From positions 2,516,001 to 2,580,000 of the forward strand of contig CP051232.1 of assembly GCA_017792445.1 (NCBI GenBank): a DNA stretch of 64,000 nucleotides. Reading direction: 5' to 3'. The notes below the pieces were generated by a model. The model searched no databases. It was not told the origin of the DNA and saw nothing but the letters and a program-made list of their open reading frames with translations. Both the position numbers and the translations under genes were made by a program. Source of the stretch: Maritimibacter sp. (lineage in GTDB: Bacteria > Pseudomonadota > Alphaproteobacteria > Rhodobacterales > Rhodobacteraceae). This document shows, one piece after another, positions 5,916 to 14,543 of the stretch. Each line of letters starts with the position of its first letter. Positions within the stretch are counted from its first letter, which is position 1.

Positions 5916-8642
5916 ATGCAGGACGCGCAGCCGACAGATTCCGCAGCGATCGGCGTTGCCGATCTTCCGGTGACGGCGGCCCGAGGGGGCCGTTTCATCG
6001 ACATTTCCCCGTTGCTTGCCCATCGCGCCCGGCCGCTTCCGAAATCGCTGCGCGTCGTGCTTGAGAACCTTGCGTTTCAGGCGCTGGACGGACGCGACGT
6101 GGCGGCGGAAATCGCCGCGTTGGCGAACTGGTCGGCTGAGACCGGCGAAATCGCCGTGCCCCTTTCGGTATCGCGGGTGATGCTGCCCGACAGCAGCGGC
6201 CTGCCTGCTTTGATGGACCTTGCCGCCGCGCGGGACGCGCTGGTGGACCGTGGGCTCGACCCCAAGGGCGTCGAGCCGGCGGTGCCGGTCACGCTGGTGA
6301 TCGACCATTCGCTGATCGTGGACGTCGCCGGGCACCCGAACGCCCGCGCCCGGAACATCGCCAGCGAATACCGCCGCAACGCCGAGCGCTATTCCTTCTT
6401 CAAATGGGCCGAGCAGGCTTTCGACCGCCTGAAGGTCGTGCCGCCGGGCTCCGGCATCATTCATCAGGTCCACCTTGAAAGCATCGCGCAGGTCGCCGCG
6501 ACGCGCGACCTGCCGGACGGGCCGGTGACGACGACCGAGTTCGTGCTGGGCTGCGACAGCCACACCACCATGGTCGGCGGCATTGGCATGCTGGCGTGGG
6601 GTGTCGGTGGCATTGATGGCGAGGCGGCGGCGTTGGGGCTTCCCTATCAGGTGCGGATCCCGCGCGTGGTCGGCGTGCAACTGACCGGAGAGATGCCGGC
6701 AGGCTCGACCACGACCGACCTCGTGCTGACGGTGACCGAACGCCTGCGTCAGGTCGGCGTCGTGGGCGCTTTCGTGGAATTCTGCGGCGCGGGGGCTGCA
6801 AGCCTGTCGGTGCCGGACCGCGCGACCATCGCCAACATGGCCCCGGAATACGGCGCGACCTGCGCCTTCTTCCCGGTCGACGCGCGGACCATCGACTATC
6901 TGTCCGCCTCGGGGCGCGACGCGGATCACGTTGCGGGGGTCAAGGCCTATGCCCGCGCCAGCGGCATGTGGGCCGAGCCGGACGCGCCGCTGCCGGAAGT
7001 GTCGGAGATGGTCGAGATCGACCTGTCCGCCATCGTGCCCAGCGTCGCCGGTCCCAAGCGTCCGCAGGACCGGGTGCCTCTGGACCGCATCGCGCCTGCC
7101 TTCCGCGAAGCGCTGACCGCGCCCGTGGGGCCGGGTGGTTTCGGCCTGTCCCAGGACGCCCTGACCGCCGAGGCACACGTCACGGTGGGCGACACGCCCG
7201 TCACCCTGCGCCACGGCAGCCTGACCATCGCGGCGATCACCTCGTGCACCAACACGTCGAACCCGACCGTCATGCTGGCCGCCGGTCTGCTGGCCCGCAA
7301 CGCGGTGGCGCGGGGCCTGAACGTGCCGTCGCAGGTCAAAACATCCCTCGCGCCGGGATCGCGTCTGGTCGAGGACTACCTCGCCGACGCCGGCCTGATG
7401 GCGCCGCTGGAAACGCTTGGCTTCCACGTGGTCGGCATCGGCTGCACCACCTGTTCCGGCAAGTCCGGTCCGCTGGCGCCGGGCCTCTCCGAAGCGGTGG
7501 CCGAGAACGACCTTGTCTGCGCGGCGGTGCTGTCGGGCAATCGCAATTTCGAGGGGCGCATCCACAAGTCGGCGCGCGCCTCTTACCTCGCCTCGCCGCC
7601 GTTGGTGGTGGCCTTCGCGCTGGCGGGGCGGGTGGATATCGACTTCGCGACCGAACCGCTGGGAACGGATGCCGAAGGCAACCCTGTCATGCTGGCCGAC
7701 ATCTGGCCCGACCGCGACGAGGTCGCCGCTTTGGAACGCGACAGCCAGACGCCGGGCCGGTTCCGCAAGGTCTATCGCACGCTGTTCGACGGCGCGACGC
7801 TGTGGGACGATCTGGACAGCCCGCGCGGCCCTGTCTTCGCGTGGGATCCGGCGTCGACCTACATCAAACGCCCGCCGTTCATCGAACTTGGCAGCGATGG
7901 TTTGCCCGATGTGCTGGGCAATGCCCGTGCGCTGGTCGTCGCGGGGGACTCGCTGACCACCGATTTCGTGACCCCGTCCGGAGAGATCCTGCCAGACACG
8001 CAGGCCGGTCAGTACCTGGTCGACGCAGGCGTTGCGCCCGCCGATTTCAACGCCGTCACCCAGCGGCGCGGCAACCACGAGTTCATGGCCCGTGTCACCT
8101 TCGCCAACCAGCGGATGAAGAACCGCCTCGCCGGAGGGATCGAAGGCGGTTTCACCCGGCTGTCACCCGAAGGCGAGGTTGTGACGATCTACGATGCGGC
8201 GCAGGCTATGCGGGATGCGGGGCAGCTGCCGATCGTTCTGGCGGGCAAGGATTATGGCATGGGCTCCAGCCGCGACTGGGCGGCGAAGGGGCCGAAGCTG
8301 TTGGGCGTCGCGGCTGTGCTGGCCGAAAGCTTCGAGCGGATTCATCGCGCAAACCTGATCGGCATGGGGATCGTGCCCTTGGTGTTCGCGGACGGTCAGA
8401 GCATCGACAGCCTCGGGCTGACCGGGTTCGAGACGTTCCGTTTTTCCGGTCTGCTGGCGGCGGTTGACGACGGCTCGACGGTCGCGGTCCGGGCCGAGGC
8501 TGCCGATGGTTCGGTGACAGCCTTCGACGCGCGGCTTGACGTTGCAAGCACCCACGAAACCGATCTGCTGCGCGAGGGCGGTATCTTCGCCGAGATCCTC
8601 AAGGCCGCGGTCGGCGCAAAGCAGGGGAGGGCGTCCGCATGA
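5916..8642 (+). CDS. Monomeric aconitase (AcnA/IRP)-family hydratase in a catabolic operon
   Basis: A 908-residue protein of AcnA size with all family landmarks. These are CDSHTTMVGG, the three [4Fe-4S] cysteines (TSCTNTSNPTV, about residue 445; GIGCTTCSGKSGPL, about residues 510-513) and the swivel-domain active-site loop DYGMGSSRDWAAKGP. Aconitases interconvert a hydroxy acid and an unsaturated acid through a labile Fe-S cluster. The setting argues for a specialised hydratase, for example acting on an alkylmaleate or aconitate analogue, and not the TCA-cycle enzyme. It leads an operon with an NTF2-like protein, a cyclic amidohydrolase and an amidase, faces a GntR regulator, and lies close to an ICL-type lyase. 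AcnD of the methylcitrate cycle is an alternative, but PrpC and PrpF are absent. The 3' end overlaps the next gene (ATGA). Confidence 0.9.
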   Translation: MQDAQPTDSAAIGVADLPVTAARGGRFIDISPLLAHRARPLPKSLRVVLENLAFQALDGRDVAAEIAALANWSAETGEIAVPLSVSRVMLPDSSGLPALMDLAAARDALVDRGLDPKGVEPAVPVTLVIDHSLIVDVAGHPNARARNIASEYRRNAERYSFFKWAEQAFDRLKVVPPGSGIIHQVHLESIAQVAATRDLPDGPVTTTEFVLGCDSHTTMVGGIGMLAWGVGGIDGEAAALGLPYQVRIPRVVGVQLTGEMPAGSTTTDLVLTVTERLRQVGVVGAFVEFCGAGAASLSVPDRATIANMAPEYGATCAFFPVDARTIDYLSASGRDADHVAGVKAYARASGMWAEPDAPLPEVSEMVEIDLSAIVPSVAGPKRPQDRVPLDRIAPAFREALTAPVGPGGFGLSQDALTAEAHVTVGDTPVTLRHGSLTIAAITSCTNTSNPTVMLAAGLLARNAVARGLNVPSQVKTSLAPGSRLVEDYLADAGLMAPLETLGFHVVGIGCTTCSGKSGPLAPGLSEAVAENDLVCAAVLSGNRNFEGRIHKSARASYLASPPLVVAFALAGRVDIDFATEPLGTDAEGNPVMLADIWPDRDEVAALERDSQTPGRFRKVYRTLFDGATLWDDLDSPRGPVFAWDPASTYIKRPPFIELGSDGLPDVLGNARALVVAGDSLTTDFVTPSGEILPDTQAGQYLVDAGVAPADFNAVTQRRGNHEFMARVTFANQRMKNRLAGGIEGGFTRLSPEGEVVTIYDAAQAMRDAGQLPIVLAGKDYGMGSSRDWAAKGPKLLGVAAVLAESFERIHRANLIGMGIVPLVFADGQSIDSLGLTGFETFRFSGLLAAVDDGSTVAVRAEAADGSVTAFDARLDVASTHETDLLREGGIFAEILKAAVGAKQGRASA

Positions 8643-9043
8643 CGCTTCACGGCACCGCCATCGAACGCGCCGTCGCCTATCTTGCGGCGATGCAGGACCG
8701 AGACCTTGACCTCGCCCGCCGGTATGTCGCCAGCGACGGCCTGACGCTGGTATTTCCGGGCGGCAAGCGCTTTGGCAGCCTCGAAGAGATCCGCGGCAAC
8801 TCTGCCGGGCGCTACGAGGTGGTGAAGAAGCACATCAGCGACTGCCAGTCGTGGGTGATCGACGGCACCGAGCGGGTGATGATCACCGGAACGCTTTACG
8901 GCAAATGGCCGGACGGAACCGCCTTCGACGGCATCCGCTTCATCGACCTGTTCGAGATGCGGGATGGCCTGATCGTGCGGCAGGAGGTCTGGAACGACAC
9001 CGGCGAGAGATTGCTGGAGATGAACAAGAGGACGGGCGTGTGA
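8639..9043 (+). CDS. NTF2-like (SnoaL/DUF4440-type) protein
   Basis: A 134-residue protein with the NTF2-fold pattern: an N-terminal helix (IERAVAYLAAMQDRDLDLARRYV), a strand carrying LTLVFPGGKRF and C-terminal strands ending FEMRDGLIVRQEVWND. Members of this fold are small isomerases, dehydratases, cyclases or binding proteins; catalytic residues cannot be assigned. It is coupled at both ends: its ATG overlaps the hydratase stop and its stop overlaps the GTG of the amidohydrolase. This tight fit suggests it works on the same metabolite, perhaps as an isomerase or a hydratase helper. Confidence 0.75.
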   Translation: MTLHGTAIERAVAYLAAMQDRDLDLARRYVASDGLTLVFPGGKRFGSLEEIRGNSAGRYEVVKKHISDCQSWVIDGTERVMITGTLYGKWPDGTAFDGIRFIDLFEMRDGLIVRQEVWNDTGERLLEMNKRTGV

Positions 9044-10404
9044 GTTACGATCTGATTTTGAAGAACGGCGAGATCGTGTTTCCGGGCGAGGGCGTGACCC
9101 GTGGCTCGGTCGCGGTGAAGGGCGGCAAGATCGCCGCGATCCTGCAACCCGGCGAGACCGTCGAGGCGGCGCGCGTTGTCGACTGCACCGACCGCTGGAT
9201 CCTGCCCGGCGCCATCGACCCGCATACCCACGTGGGCTTCGGCGCGAAGGAAGACGACTGGACGACCGAGACGCGCACCGCCGCGATGCAGGGCGTCACC
9301 GGCCTGATGACCTTCTGGCGGTCCGAGGATCTGGACAAGACGACGCCCGAATGGCGCGACGCGGGCGAGGCGCGGTCGGTGATCGACTTCGGCTTTCACT
9401 TCGGCGTCACAGCCCGGCGGCATGTCGAGGAGTTCCCGAAGCTGGCCGCCAAGTACGGCGTGACCTCGCTGAAGGTTTACCTGATGTACAAGGGCGAGAC
9501 CGGCCGCGCGAAGGGGTTCACCGAGGTGGACGATGCGCTGCTGTTTCAGGCGCTACAGGCGGCGGCGACCGTCAGGGGCGGCGTCGTCGGCGTGCATTGC
9601 GAGAACACCGAGGTGATCCCGGTGTTCCGCGAGCCCGTGAAGGCCTCGGGTCGGATGGATCTTGGCGCGTGGGACGACCAGAGCCCGGGCTTCCTTGAGA
9701 CCGAGAACGTGTTCCGCGTCGCCTATTTCGGCGAGAAGGCGGGCTGCCCGGTGAACATCGTGCATATGTCGGCGGGCGAAAGCCTTGAACTGGTGCGCCG
9801 CATGCGCCGTCCGGACCGCCCGGCGATCAACGTCGAAACCTGCATCCATTACCTCGCCCTGACCCGCGACAGCGGCATCGGCGATCTGGGCAAGGTGAAC
9901 CCGCCGCTGCGCTCGCAGTCGGATGCCGACACCCTGTGGGAAGGCGTGCGCGACGGCGCGGTGCAGACCATCGGCTCCGACCACGTGGCCCGCAAGCGCG
10001 CAACCAAGGGGCCGGACATCTGGCAGGCCTCGGCGGGGTTTCCGGGCATGGCGCAGATCTGGCCGGTGCTGGTGTCCGAGGGCTTCCACAAGCGCGGCAT
10101 CCCGATCGAGACGCTGTCGGCCGCCACCAGCCGCAATGTCGCGAAGCTGTACAACCTGTCCGGCAAGGGCCGGATCGCGCCGGGCTACGACGCCGATTTC
10201 GCGATCGTCGACCCCGAGGGCGAAACGACCGTGCGGCACACCGACTATCCGTCGCACTCTGACTACTCGCCCTACGAAGGCATGACGTTCCGTGGCGCTG
10301 TGACCCACACGGTCCTGCGCGGAATGCTTCTGTCCGAAAACGGCGCGCTGGCCGAGGGCGTCGATGCCGCGCCTGCCGGCAAGTACCTGTTCCGGGCCAA
10401 CTGA
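9040..10404 (+). CDS. Dihydropyrimidinase/hydantoinase-family cyclic amidohydrolase
   Basis: A 454-residue amidohydrolase of the D-hydantoinase/dihydropyrimidinase/allantoinase group. It has the metal HxH (GAIDPHTHVGFG, about residue 62), the Lys expected to be carbamylated (SLKVYLMYKG, about residue 145), metal-binding HCENTE and VHMSAGES, and the late Asp (IGSDHVARK). Members open cyclic amides: hydantoins, dihydropyrimidines and cyclic imides such as succinimide or maleimide. The start GTG (9040) lies in a GTGA overlap with the preceding gene, with AGAGGA upstream. Next to an isochorismatase-like amidase, the simplest scheme is ring opening to a half-amide or N-carbamoyl acid, then release of ammonia (or ammonia and CO2). 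The actual ring is unknown. Confidence 0.9.
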   Translation: MSYDLILKNGEIVFPGEGVTRGSVAVKGGKIAAILQPGETVEAARVVDCTDRWILPGAIDPHTHVGFGAKEDDWTTETRTAAMQGVTGLMTFWRSEDLDKTTPEWRDAGEARSVIDFGFHFGVTARRHVEEFPKLAAKYGVTSLKVYLMYKGETGRAKGFTEVDDALLFQALQAAATVRGGVVGVHCENTEVIPVFREPVKASGRMDLGAWDDQSPGFLETENVFRVAYFGEKAGCPVNIVHMSAGESLELVRRMRRPDRPAINVETCIHYLALTRDSGIGDLGKVNPPLRSQSDADTLWEGVRDGAVQTIGSDHVARKRATKGPDIWQASAGFPGMAQIWPVLVSEGFHKRGIPIETLSAATSRNVAKLYNLSGKGRIAPGYDADFAIVDPEGETTVRHTDYPSHSDYSPYEGMTFRGAVTHTVLRGMLLSENGALAEGVDAAPAGKYLFRAN

Positions 10405-10432
10405 GCCCTATCCGCTTAGAAGAGAGAGACAC

Positions 10433-11146
10433 ATGAGCGAACGCATCTGGGACAAGTTCCTGACCGAGAAAGACAAGCGGATCTACCAGCTGGCCGGCTA
10501 CGGCAAACGCGGTGGCTTCGGCACGCGCCCGGCGCTGTTCATCATCGACGTGCAGTACAACTTCACCGGCGACGAACCGGGCGAGGATCAGGAAGAAGGC
10601 GTCAAGAAATACCGCACCCACTGCGGCGAGGCCGGCTGGAAGGCCGTGCCGCATATCGAGCGGCTGTTGAAGATCGCGCGCGAGAAGAACCTGCCGGTGT
10701 TCTACACAGTCTCCGAACGCCGCCCCGACATGATCGACAGCGGTGTGCAGGTCGGCAAAAGCCACCGCGGCCACGAAAAGACCTCGACCGAGGGCAGCCA
10801 CGCGACCCAGACCGTCGCGCCGCTGGCGCCGCAGCCGCAGGACATCCTGATCGGCAAGCGCAAGCCCTCGGCTTTCTTCGGCACGATCTTCATGAGCCAC
10901 CTCAACTTCCTTGACGTGGACACCTTGATCATGACGGGCTGCACCACCTCGGGCTGCCTGCGGGCCACGACGGTCGACGCCTATTCGTTCAACTTCAAGG
11001 TCGTGATCCCGGAAGAGACCGCCTTCGACCGGTTCGAGGCGAGCCACGCGATCAACCTGTTCGACCTGAACTGCAAGTACGCGGATGTGATCCCGACCGA
11101 CGAGGTCGCGGCCTACATGGAAAGCCTGCCGGTTCGCGAAGCCTGA
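10433..11146 (+). CDS. Isochorismatase-like cysteine amidohydrolase
   Basis: A 237-residue cysteine hydrolase with the triad of N-carbamoylsarcosine amidase and maleamate amidase: Asp in ALFIIDVQ (about residue 36), Lys in IGKRKPSAFFG (about residue 144) and Cys in TGCTTSGCLRATTVDA (about residue 178). The conserved cis-peptide region is also present. It hydrolyses a terminal amide or carbamoyl group. A 28-bp gap separates it from the amidohydrolase gene, and it is followed by a strong terminator, so it closes the operon. The likely substrate is the ring-opened product made by the preceding enzyme; maleamate and N-carbamoyl amino acids are candidates. Confidence 0.88.
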   Translation: MSERIWDKFLTEKDKRIYQLAGYGKRGGFGTRPALFIIDVQYNFTGDEPGEDQEEGVKKYRTHCGEAGWKAVPHIERLLKIAREKNLPVFYTVSERRPDMIDSGVQVGKSHRGHEKTSTEGSHATQTVAPLAPQPQDILIGKRKPSAFFGTIFMSHLNFLDVDTLIMTGCTTSGCLRATTVDAYSFNFKVVIPEETAFDRFEASHAINLFDLNCKYADVIPTDEVAAYMESLPVREA

Positions 11147-11169
11147 GACACGGCACGATACGCCCAGCC

Positions 11170-11207
11170 GAACGCGGTCGCCAAAGGGCGGCCGCGTTCG
11201 CGTTTTT
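11170..11207 (+). terminator. Rho-independent terminator ending the hydratase-amidase operon
   Basis: A 13-bp stem (11170-11182 with 11187-11199, one G-T wobble), an AAAG tetraloop and TTTTT at 11203-11207. It separates the island from the convergent CofD-like gene. Confidence 0.92.
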
Positions 11208-11216
11208 GGTGCGGCG

Positions 11217-12398
11217 TCAGTTCAGCGACACCAGTACCCGCGACACGGCGTCGACGTCGTAGCGGGTCTCGCCCTCTGCGGCGAGCGGCAGGCGGACGCA
11301 GGGGATGCCGTGCACCTTCTCGACCTTGGCGCAGTCGTCGGGCGGCAGCGAGGTGTCGCACAGAACATGGCTGACCACGTCGCGCGGGGTGGCCTTCGGC
11401 CCGGCGTCCCGCAACAGGGGCGTCAAGATCGCGCCGATCTGCCCGGCAAGGTTGTGGCCCAGTGCCTCGGGGTCCTTGCCGAGGCTTGGCAGGTAGACCT
11501 TCGGCACCCGCCGCTTCGCGACCGCGCGGCCCACGCCCGCGGGCAGCAGGTTCGCGATCACGCTGGAGAACAGGCTGCCGGGCGGATAGCAGATCACCTC
11601 TGCCTGCTCGATCAGCCTGCGGTTCCGCTTTGGCAGGGGCACCGCGTCCGCTGACAACTCGGTGTCGCCGTCGCTCAGGAACAGCCGCGCGATCGGGCTG
11701 TCGAGAGGCGCGACCTCTTTGCCGCTGATCTGGCGCTGTCCGACGATCCGCCGCCCATCCTGCAACTCAACGCCAAGCTGCAGGTTCTCGTCGACGATGG
11801 CGCGGACGGTGCCGCGCACGTCGACCATCTTGGACATCAGGAACAGCACCGGCTCCAGCGCGCGCCCGTTGCCAAGATAACCGCCGGCAAGGATCAGGTT
11901 GCCGATGCTCGCGTTTCGATAGTCGAAATCATCCGGCACCTCGTCCGCAAAGCGGGCCAGTTGCGTCTGGATCAACTGCCGCATCGGCTTGGCGATGGCC
12001 GACAGCAGCGGGTGCTTGCCCTGCACCATCCGGGCGACCTCGGCCCTCAGCGCCTTCTGGTCGCCGTCCTTCGGCAGGCGGTGGCTGAACAGCGCATAAA
12101 CGTCCGGTTGACCCAGCACCGTCTCGTCCGCCAGCGCCATCAGCCGCGAGCGGAGGTCGCCCACCGCCGGAATGTCGAAGGCCTGCCGCAGAACCTGCGA
12201 ACTGCCGCCGCTGTCAAACGGGGTGATCAGGTGCATCGAGTTGAAGGTGTAGTGCTTCAGCCGCCGCGAGATCCCGTTCAGCGCGCTGCCGCCGCTGAAG
12301 AACAGGATGCGCGGCCCGAGATGCGGCGCGCTTTCGGCCCGCGCGACCCGCAGGTCGTCGGGAAGCGTCACTTCGCGCGCGACATGGATCGAGGTCAT
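11217..12398 (-). CDS. CofD-like protein of a GAK-type system
   Basis: A 393-residue protein related to 2-phospho-L-lactate transferase (CofD/YvcK fold). It shows the N-terminal nucleotide-loop region ILFFSGGSALNGISR, the substrate-loop region TPFDSGGSSQVLR, and a later YPPGSLFSSVIANLLP that corresponds to a conserved YvcK/CofD segment. From memory, a CofD-like family named for the GAK (ATP-grasp, amphi-Trp, kinase) system has this length and context. The ATG at 12398 follows AGGGGA. It is transcribed away from the Nudix/kinase genes across a 71-bp control region. The reaction is unknown: CofD moves a phospholactyl group, and YvcK binds a nucleotide-sugar. Confidence 0.82.
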   Translation of the reverse strand: MTSIHVAREVTLPDDLRVARAESAPHLGPRILFFSGGSALNGISRRLKHYTFNSMHLITPFDSGGSSQVLRQAFDIPAVGDLRSRLMALADETVLGQPDVYALFSHRLPKDGDQKALRAEVARMVQGKHPLLSAIAKPMRQLIQTQLARFADEVPDDFDYRNASIGNLILAGGYLGNGRALEPVLFLMSKMVDVRGTVRAIVDENLQLGVELQDGRRIVGQRQISGKEVAPLDSPIARLFLSDGDTELSADAVPLPKRNRRLIEQAEVICYPPGSLFSSVIANLLPAGVGRAVAKRRVPKVYLPSLGKDPEALGHNLAGQIGAILTPLLRDAGPKATPRDVVSHVLCDTSLPPDDCAKVEKVHGIPCVRLPLAAEGETRYDVDAVSRVLVSLN

Positions 12399-12469
12399 TT
12401 TCCCGCTGTCCCCTTGCACCGACCGGATTCGATCTTTGCATCCATGTTACCAGAGGCGCATATGGCAGC

Positions 12470-12925
12470 ATGAACGCAGAAGATGTCATACGTCCGACAG
12501 TCCGCGCTGTCATCCGGAAGGGGAATCTCGTTCTCGTGCAGGTCAAGCAATCGCCGTCGGGCAAACGCTATCTGACCCTGCCGGGCGGACGGCTGGAGTA
12601 TGGCGAGACAGTCGCGGACTGCGTGGTGCGCGAGTGCGTCGAAGAGATCGGCGTCGCGCCGGTGGTGGGCGACGTGCTGCATGTCGCCGACGTGTTCCGC
12701 ACCCGGAAGGACGGCAAGCGCCACCTGGTCGAGATCCTGCTGTCCTGCACCGTGCCCGACGACTACAAACCCCGGCTGGGCAAACGCCCAGACCGGCGGC
12801 AGATCCAGACCATCTGGACCGACCCCGCCGCGCCCGAGGCCAAGTTCTTCCCGCGCTACGACCGCTTCCTGTCGCGTGACGATGCGCCGGTGTACCTGGG
12901 AAGGCTCGACAATGTCGTCCCCTGA
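12470..12925 (+). CDS. Nudix hydrolase at the head of the GAK-type operon
   Basis: A 151-residue protein with an intact Nudix box (GGRLEYGETVADCVVREC then VEEIGV, about residues 42-65) that carries the REVEEIG-type metal ligands. Nudix enzymes cleave a nucleoside diphosphate linked to another group. It is the first plus-strand gene of the cluster, 71 bp from the divergent CofD-like gene. Its last 14 bases overlap the start of the PhoU/APH fusion, so both are made from one mRNA. It may hydrolyse an activated intermediate of the pathway or clean up a damaged nucleotide product. Confidence 0.88.
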   Translation: MNAEDVIRPTVRAVIRKGNLVLVQVKQSPSGKRYLTLPGGRLEYGETVADCVVRECVEEIGVAPVVGDVLHVADVFRTRKDGKRHLVEILLSCTVPDDYKPRLGKRPDRRQIQTIWTDPAAPEAKFFPRYDRFLSRDDAPVYLGRLDNVVP

Positions 12926-14543
12926 TCCGATCACCGAGAACATGTCGTTCCTGCTGGCCGAACTCGACGGACAGCTGACACGGCTGATCTCGTATTTCGA
13001 CGCGCCGCGCACCGAAACGGCGCTGCAACTGATCCAGCGGGCGGGCTATTCGCACAACCTGTCGGCGCGTGTCCGCAAGGCCTGTCTGTCCGGCATGATG
13101 CGGGGCAAGACGTCCGAGACAAAGCAGCTTCGCCTGCAGGGGACCGACACCATCGCCCGGAACCTCGACCTGATTTCTCGGCTGGGGCGCCGCGCCGTGG
13201 AACAGGCGGAACGGATGGACCGGCAAAAGGTGCTGCGTGCCGATACCTACGTCACGCCGCTGAAGATGGTGCGGAAGACGGTGGCCCGCATCCAAGAGGC
13301 ATTGGACGACCGCGACAGCAAGATGGCGGTGCAGATCGGCCAGACCCGCGCCGAGCTGGGCGTGTTCAACGACAGGCTCTTTCGCACCTACACCCGCGAC
13401 ATGCAGGGCACGAAGCATGCCGGGGATCTGGCCTATGCCCTGCTGACGCTGAACGAGATCACCCGCATGGGAGAGGCGTTGCAGGCGATCAGCGAGGCGA
13501 TCCTGTCGATCAACATCGGCCAGTCGGTTCAGTTCGAGCGCTATTTCACGCTGCGCAGCGTGCTGGCCGGGGTCTCGCGCGACGAGGATATCTCGCTTCA
13601 GCCGCTGGCGGAAACGCGGTCGGGCAGCGCGATTTCAAGCGTCAGCTTGCGGGACGCGAAGGGCAAGACCGTCTCGGCCGTCTTCAAGGACGGGGACCGC
13701 CGAAAGGTGAAGGAAGAACGGGTCGGCGTGAAAAGCTGGAACTCGGTCTATCCCGGCCTCGCGCCGGAAATCCTGTCCTACGAGAAAAGCGGCGAATCCG
13801 CCGCGCTGCTGATCGAGCATCTCGAGGGCGAGACCTTCGAGGATATCGTTCTGGGCGGCTCCGACGACGCTTTGGCAGAGGCGCAGGCGGCGCTGCACAA
13901 GACAGTACGCGACATCTGGCGGCAGACCCGCACGGACGAGCCCGCCGAGATGAAGGCGATGGACCAGTTGGGCAAGCGGATGAAAGACGTCTACCGCCTG
14001 CACAAGCGCTTCGACCGTGGCGCCGAGTCCATCAACGGCGCCACGGTGGCCAGCCTCGATGACCTGATCGCCGCCGCCGCCGCGCGCGAGGCGAAGCTGA
14101 AGGCGCCGTTCTCGGTCTACATCCACGGCGACTTCAACCTCGACAACGTGATCTACGACGCGGTGGCGAAGAAGATCCGGTTCATCGACCTGCACCGGTC
14201 GCGGTACATGGACTACGTGCAGGACGTATCCGTGTTCATGGTGTCGAACTATCGGCTTCAGGTGCTTGACGCCGGAACGCGCGCACGGATCGCGGGGGTG
14301 GCGGCCGATATGCACGCGATGGCCGCCAAGTTCGCCCGACGCGAGAAGGATCCGACCTTCGAGTATCGCCTTGCGCTTGGTCTCGCCCGGTCCTTCGCCA
14401 GTTCGACGCGCTTCGTCGTCGATCAAAGCCACGCGCGGCGGATGATCCTGCGCGCCCGGTACATTCTGGAAAGCGCGCTTGCGGTGCCTGCGGGGAAAGA
14501 GGCGCGGTTCCGGCTGCCTGTAAGGATGCTGTTCAGTGACTGA
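12912..14543 (+). CDS. PhoU-like / aminoglycoside-phosphotransferase-like fusion protein
   Basis: A 543-residue protein. About residues 1-215 are almost all helix with the spacing and Arg/Lys/Asp pattern of PhoU-like bundles (SFLLAELDGQLTRLI near the start, later MQGTKHAGDLAYALLTL). The C-terminal half (about 240-543) is a kinase of the aminoglycoside/choline-kinase fold. Its catalytic loop is HGDFNLDN (about residues 405-412) and its metal Asp is in FIDLHRS (about 425). A Lys (AVFKDG, about 258) could bind ATP. The start ATG at 12912 has GGAAGG six bases upstream and overlaps the Nudix gene; the 3' end overlaps the ATP-grasp gene by 8 bp. The substrate is unknown; a PhoU-type domain suggests regulation by, or contact with, phosphate or another partner. 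Confidence 0.78.
   Translation: MSSPDPITENMSFLLAELDGQLTRLISYFDAPRTETALQLIQRAGYSHNLSARVRKACLSGMMRGKTSETKQLRLQGTDTIARNLDLISRLGRRAVEQAERMDRQKVLRADTYVTPLKMVRKTVARIQEALDDRDSKMAVQIGQTRAELGVFNDRLFRTYTRDMQGTKHAGDLAYALLTLNEITRMGEALQAISEAILSINIGQSVQFERYFTLRSVLAGVSRDEDISLQPLAETRSGSAISSVSLRDAKGKTVSAVFKDGDRRKVKEERVGVKSWNSVYPGLAPEILSYEKSGESAALLIEHLEGETFEDIVLGGSDDALAEAQAALHKTVRDIWRQTRTDEPAEMKAMDQLGKRMKDVYRLHKRFDRGAESINGATVASLDDLIAAAAAREAKLKAPFSVYIHGDFNLDNVIYDAVAKKIRFIDLHRSRYMDYVQDVSVFMVSNYRLQVLDAGTRARIAGVAADMHAMAAKFARREKDPTFEYRLALGLARSFASSTRFVVDQSHARRMILRARYILESALAVPAGKEARFRLPVRMLFSD

Noticed and set aside
5712-8078. A 788-codon open frame on the minus strand over the aconitase-like gene
   Set aside because: It is antisense to a complete aconitase and has no motif.
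4194-8642. Methylcitrate cycle (prpB/acnD)
   Set aside because: No methylcitrate synthase (prpC), prpF or prpD is present, and the hydratase is linked to amide-hydrolysing enzymes.
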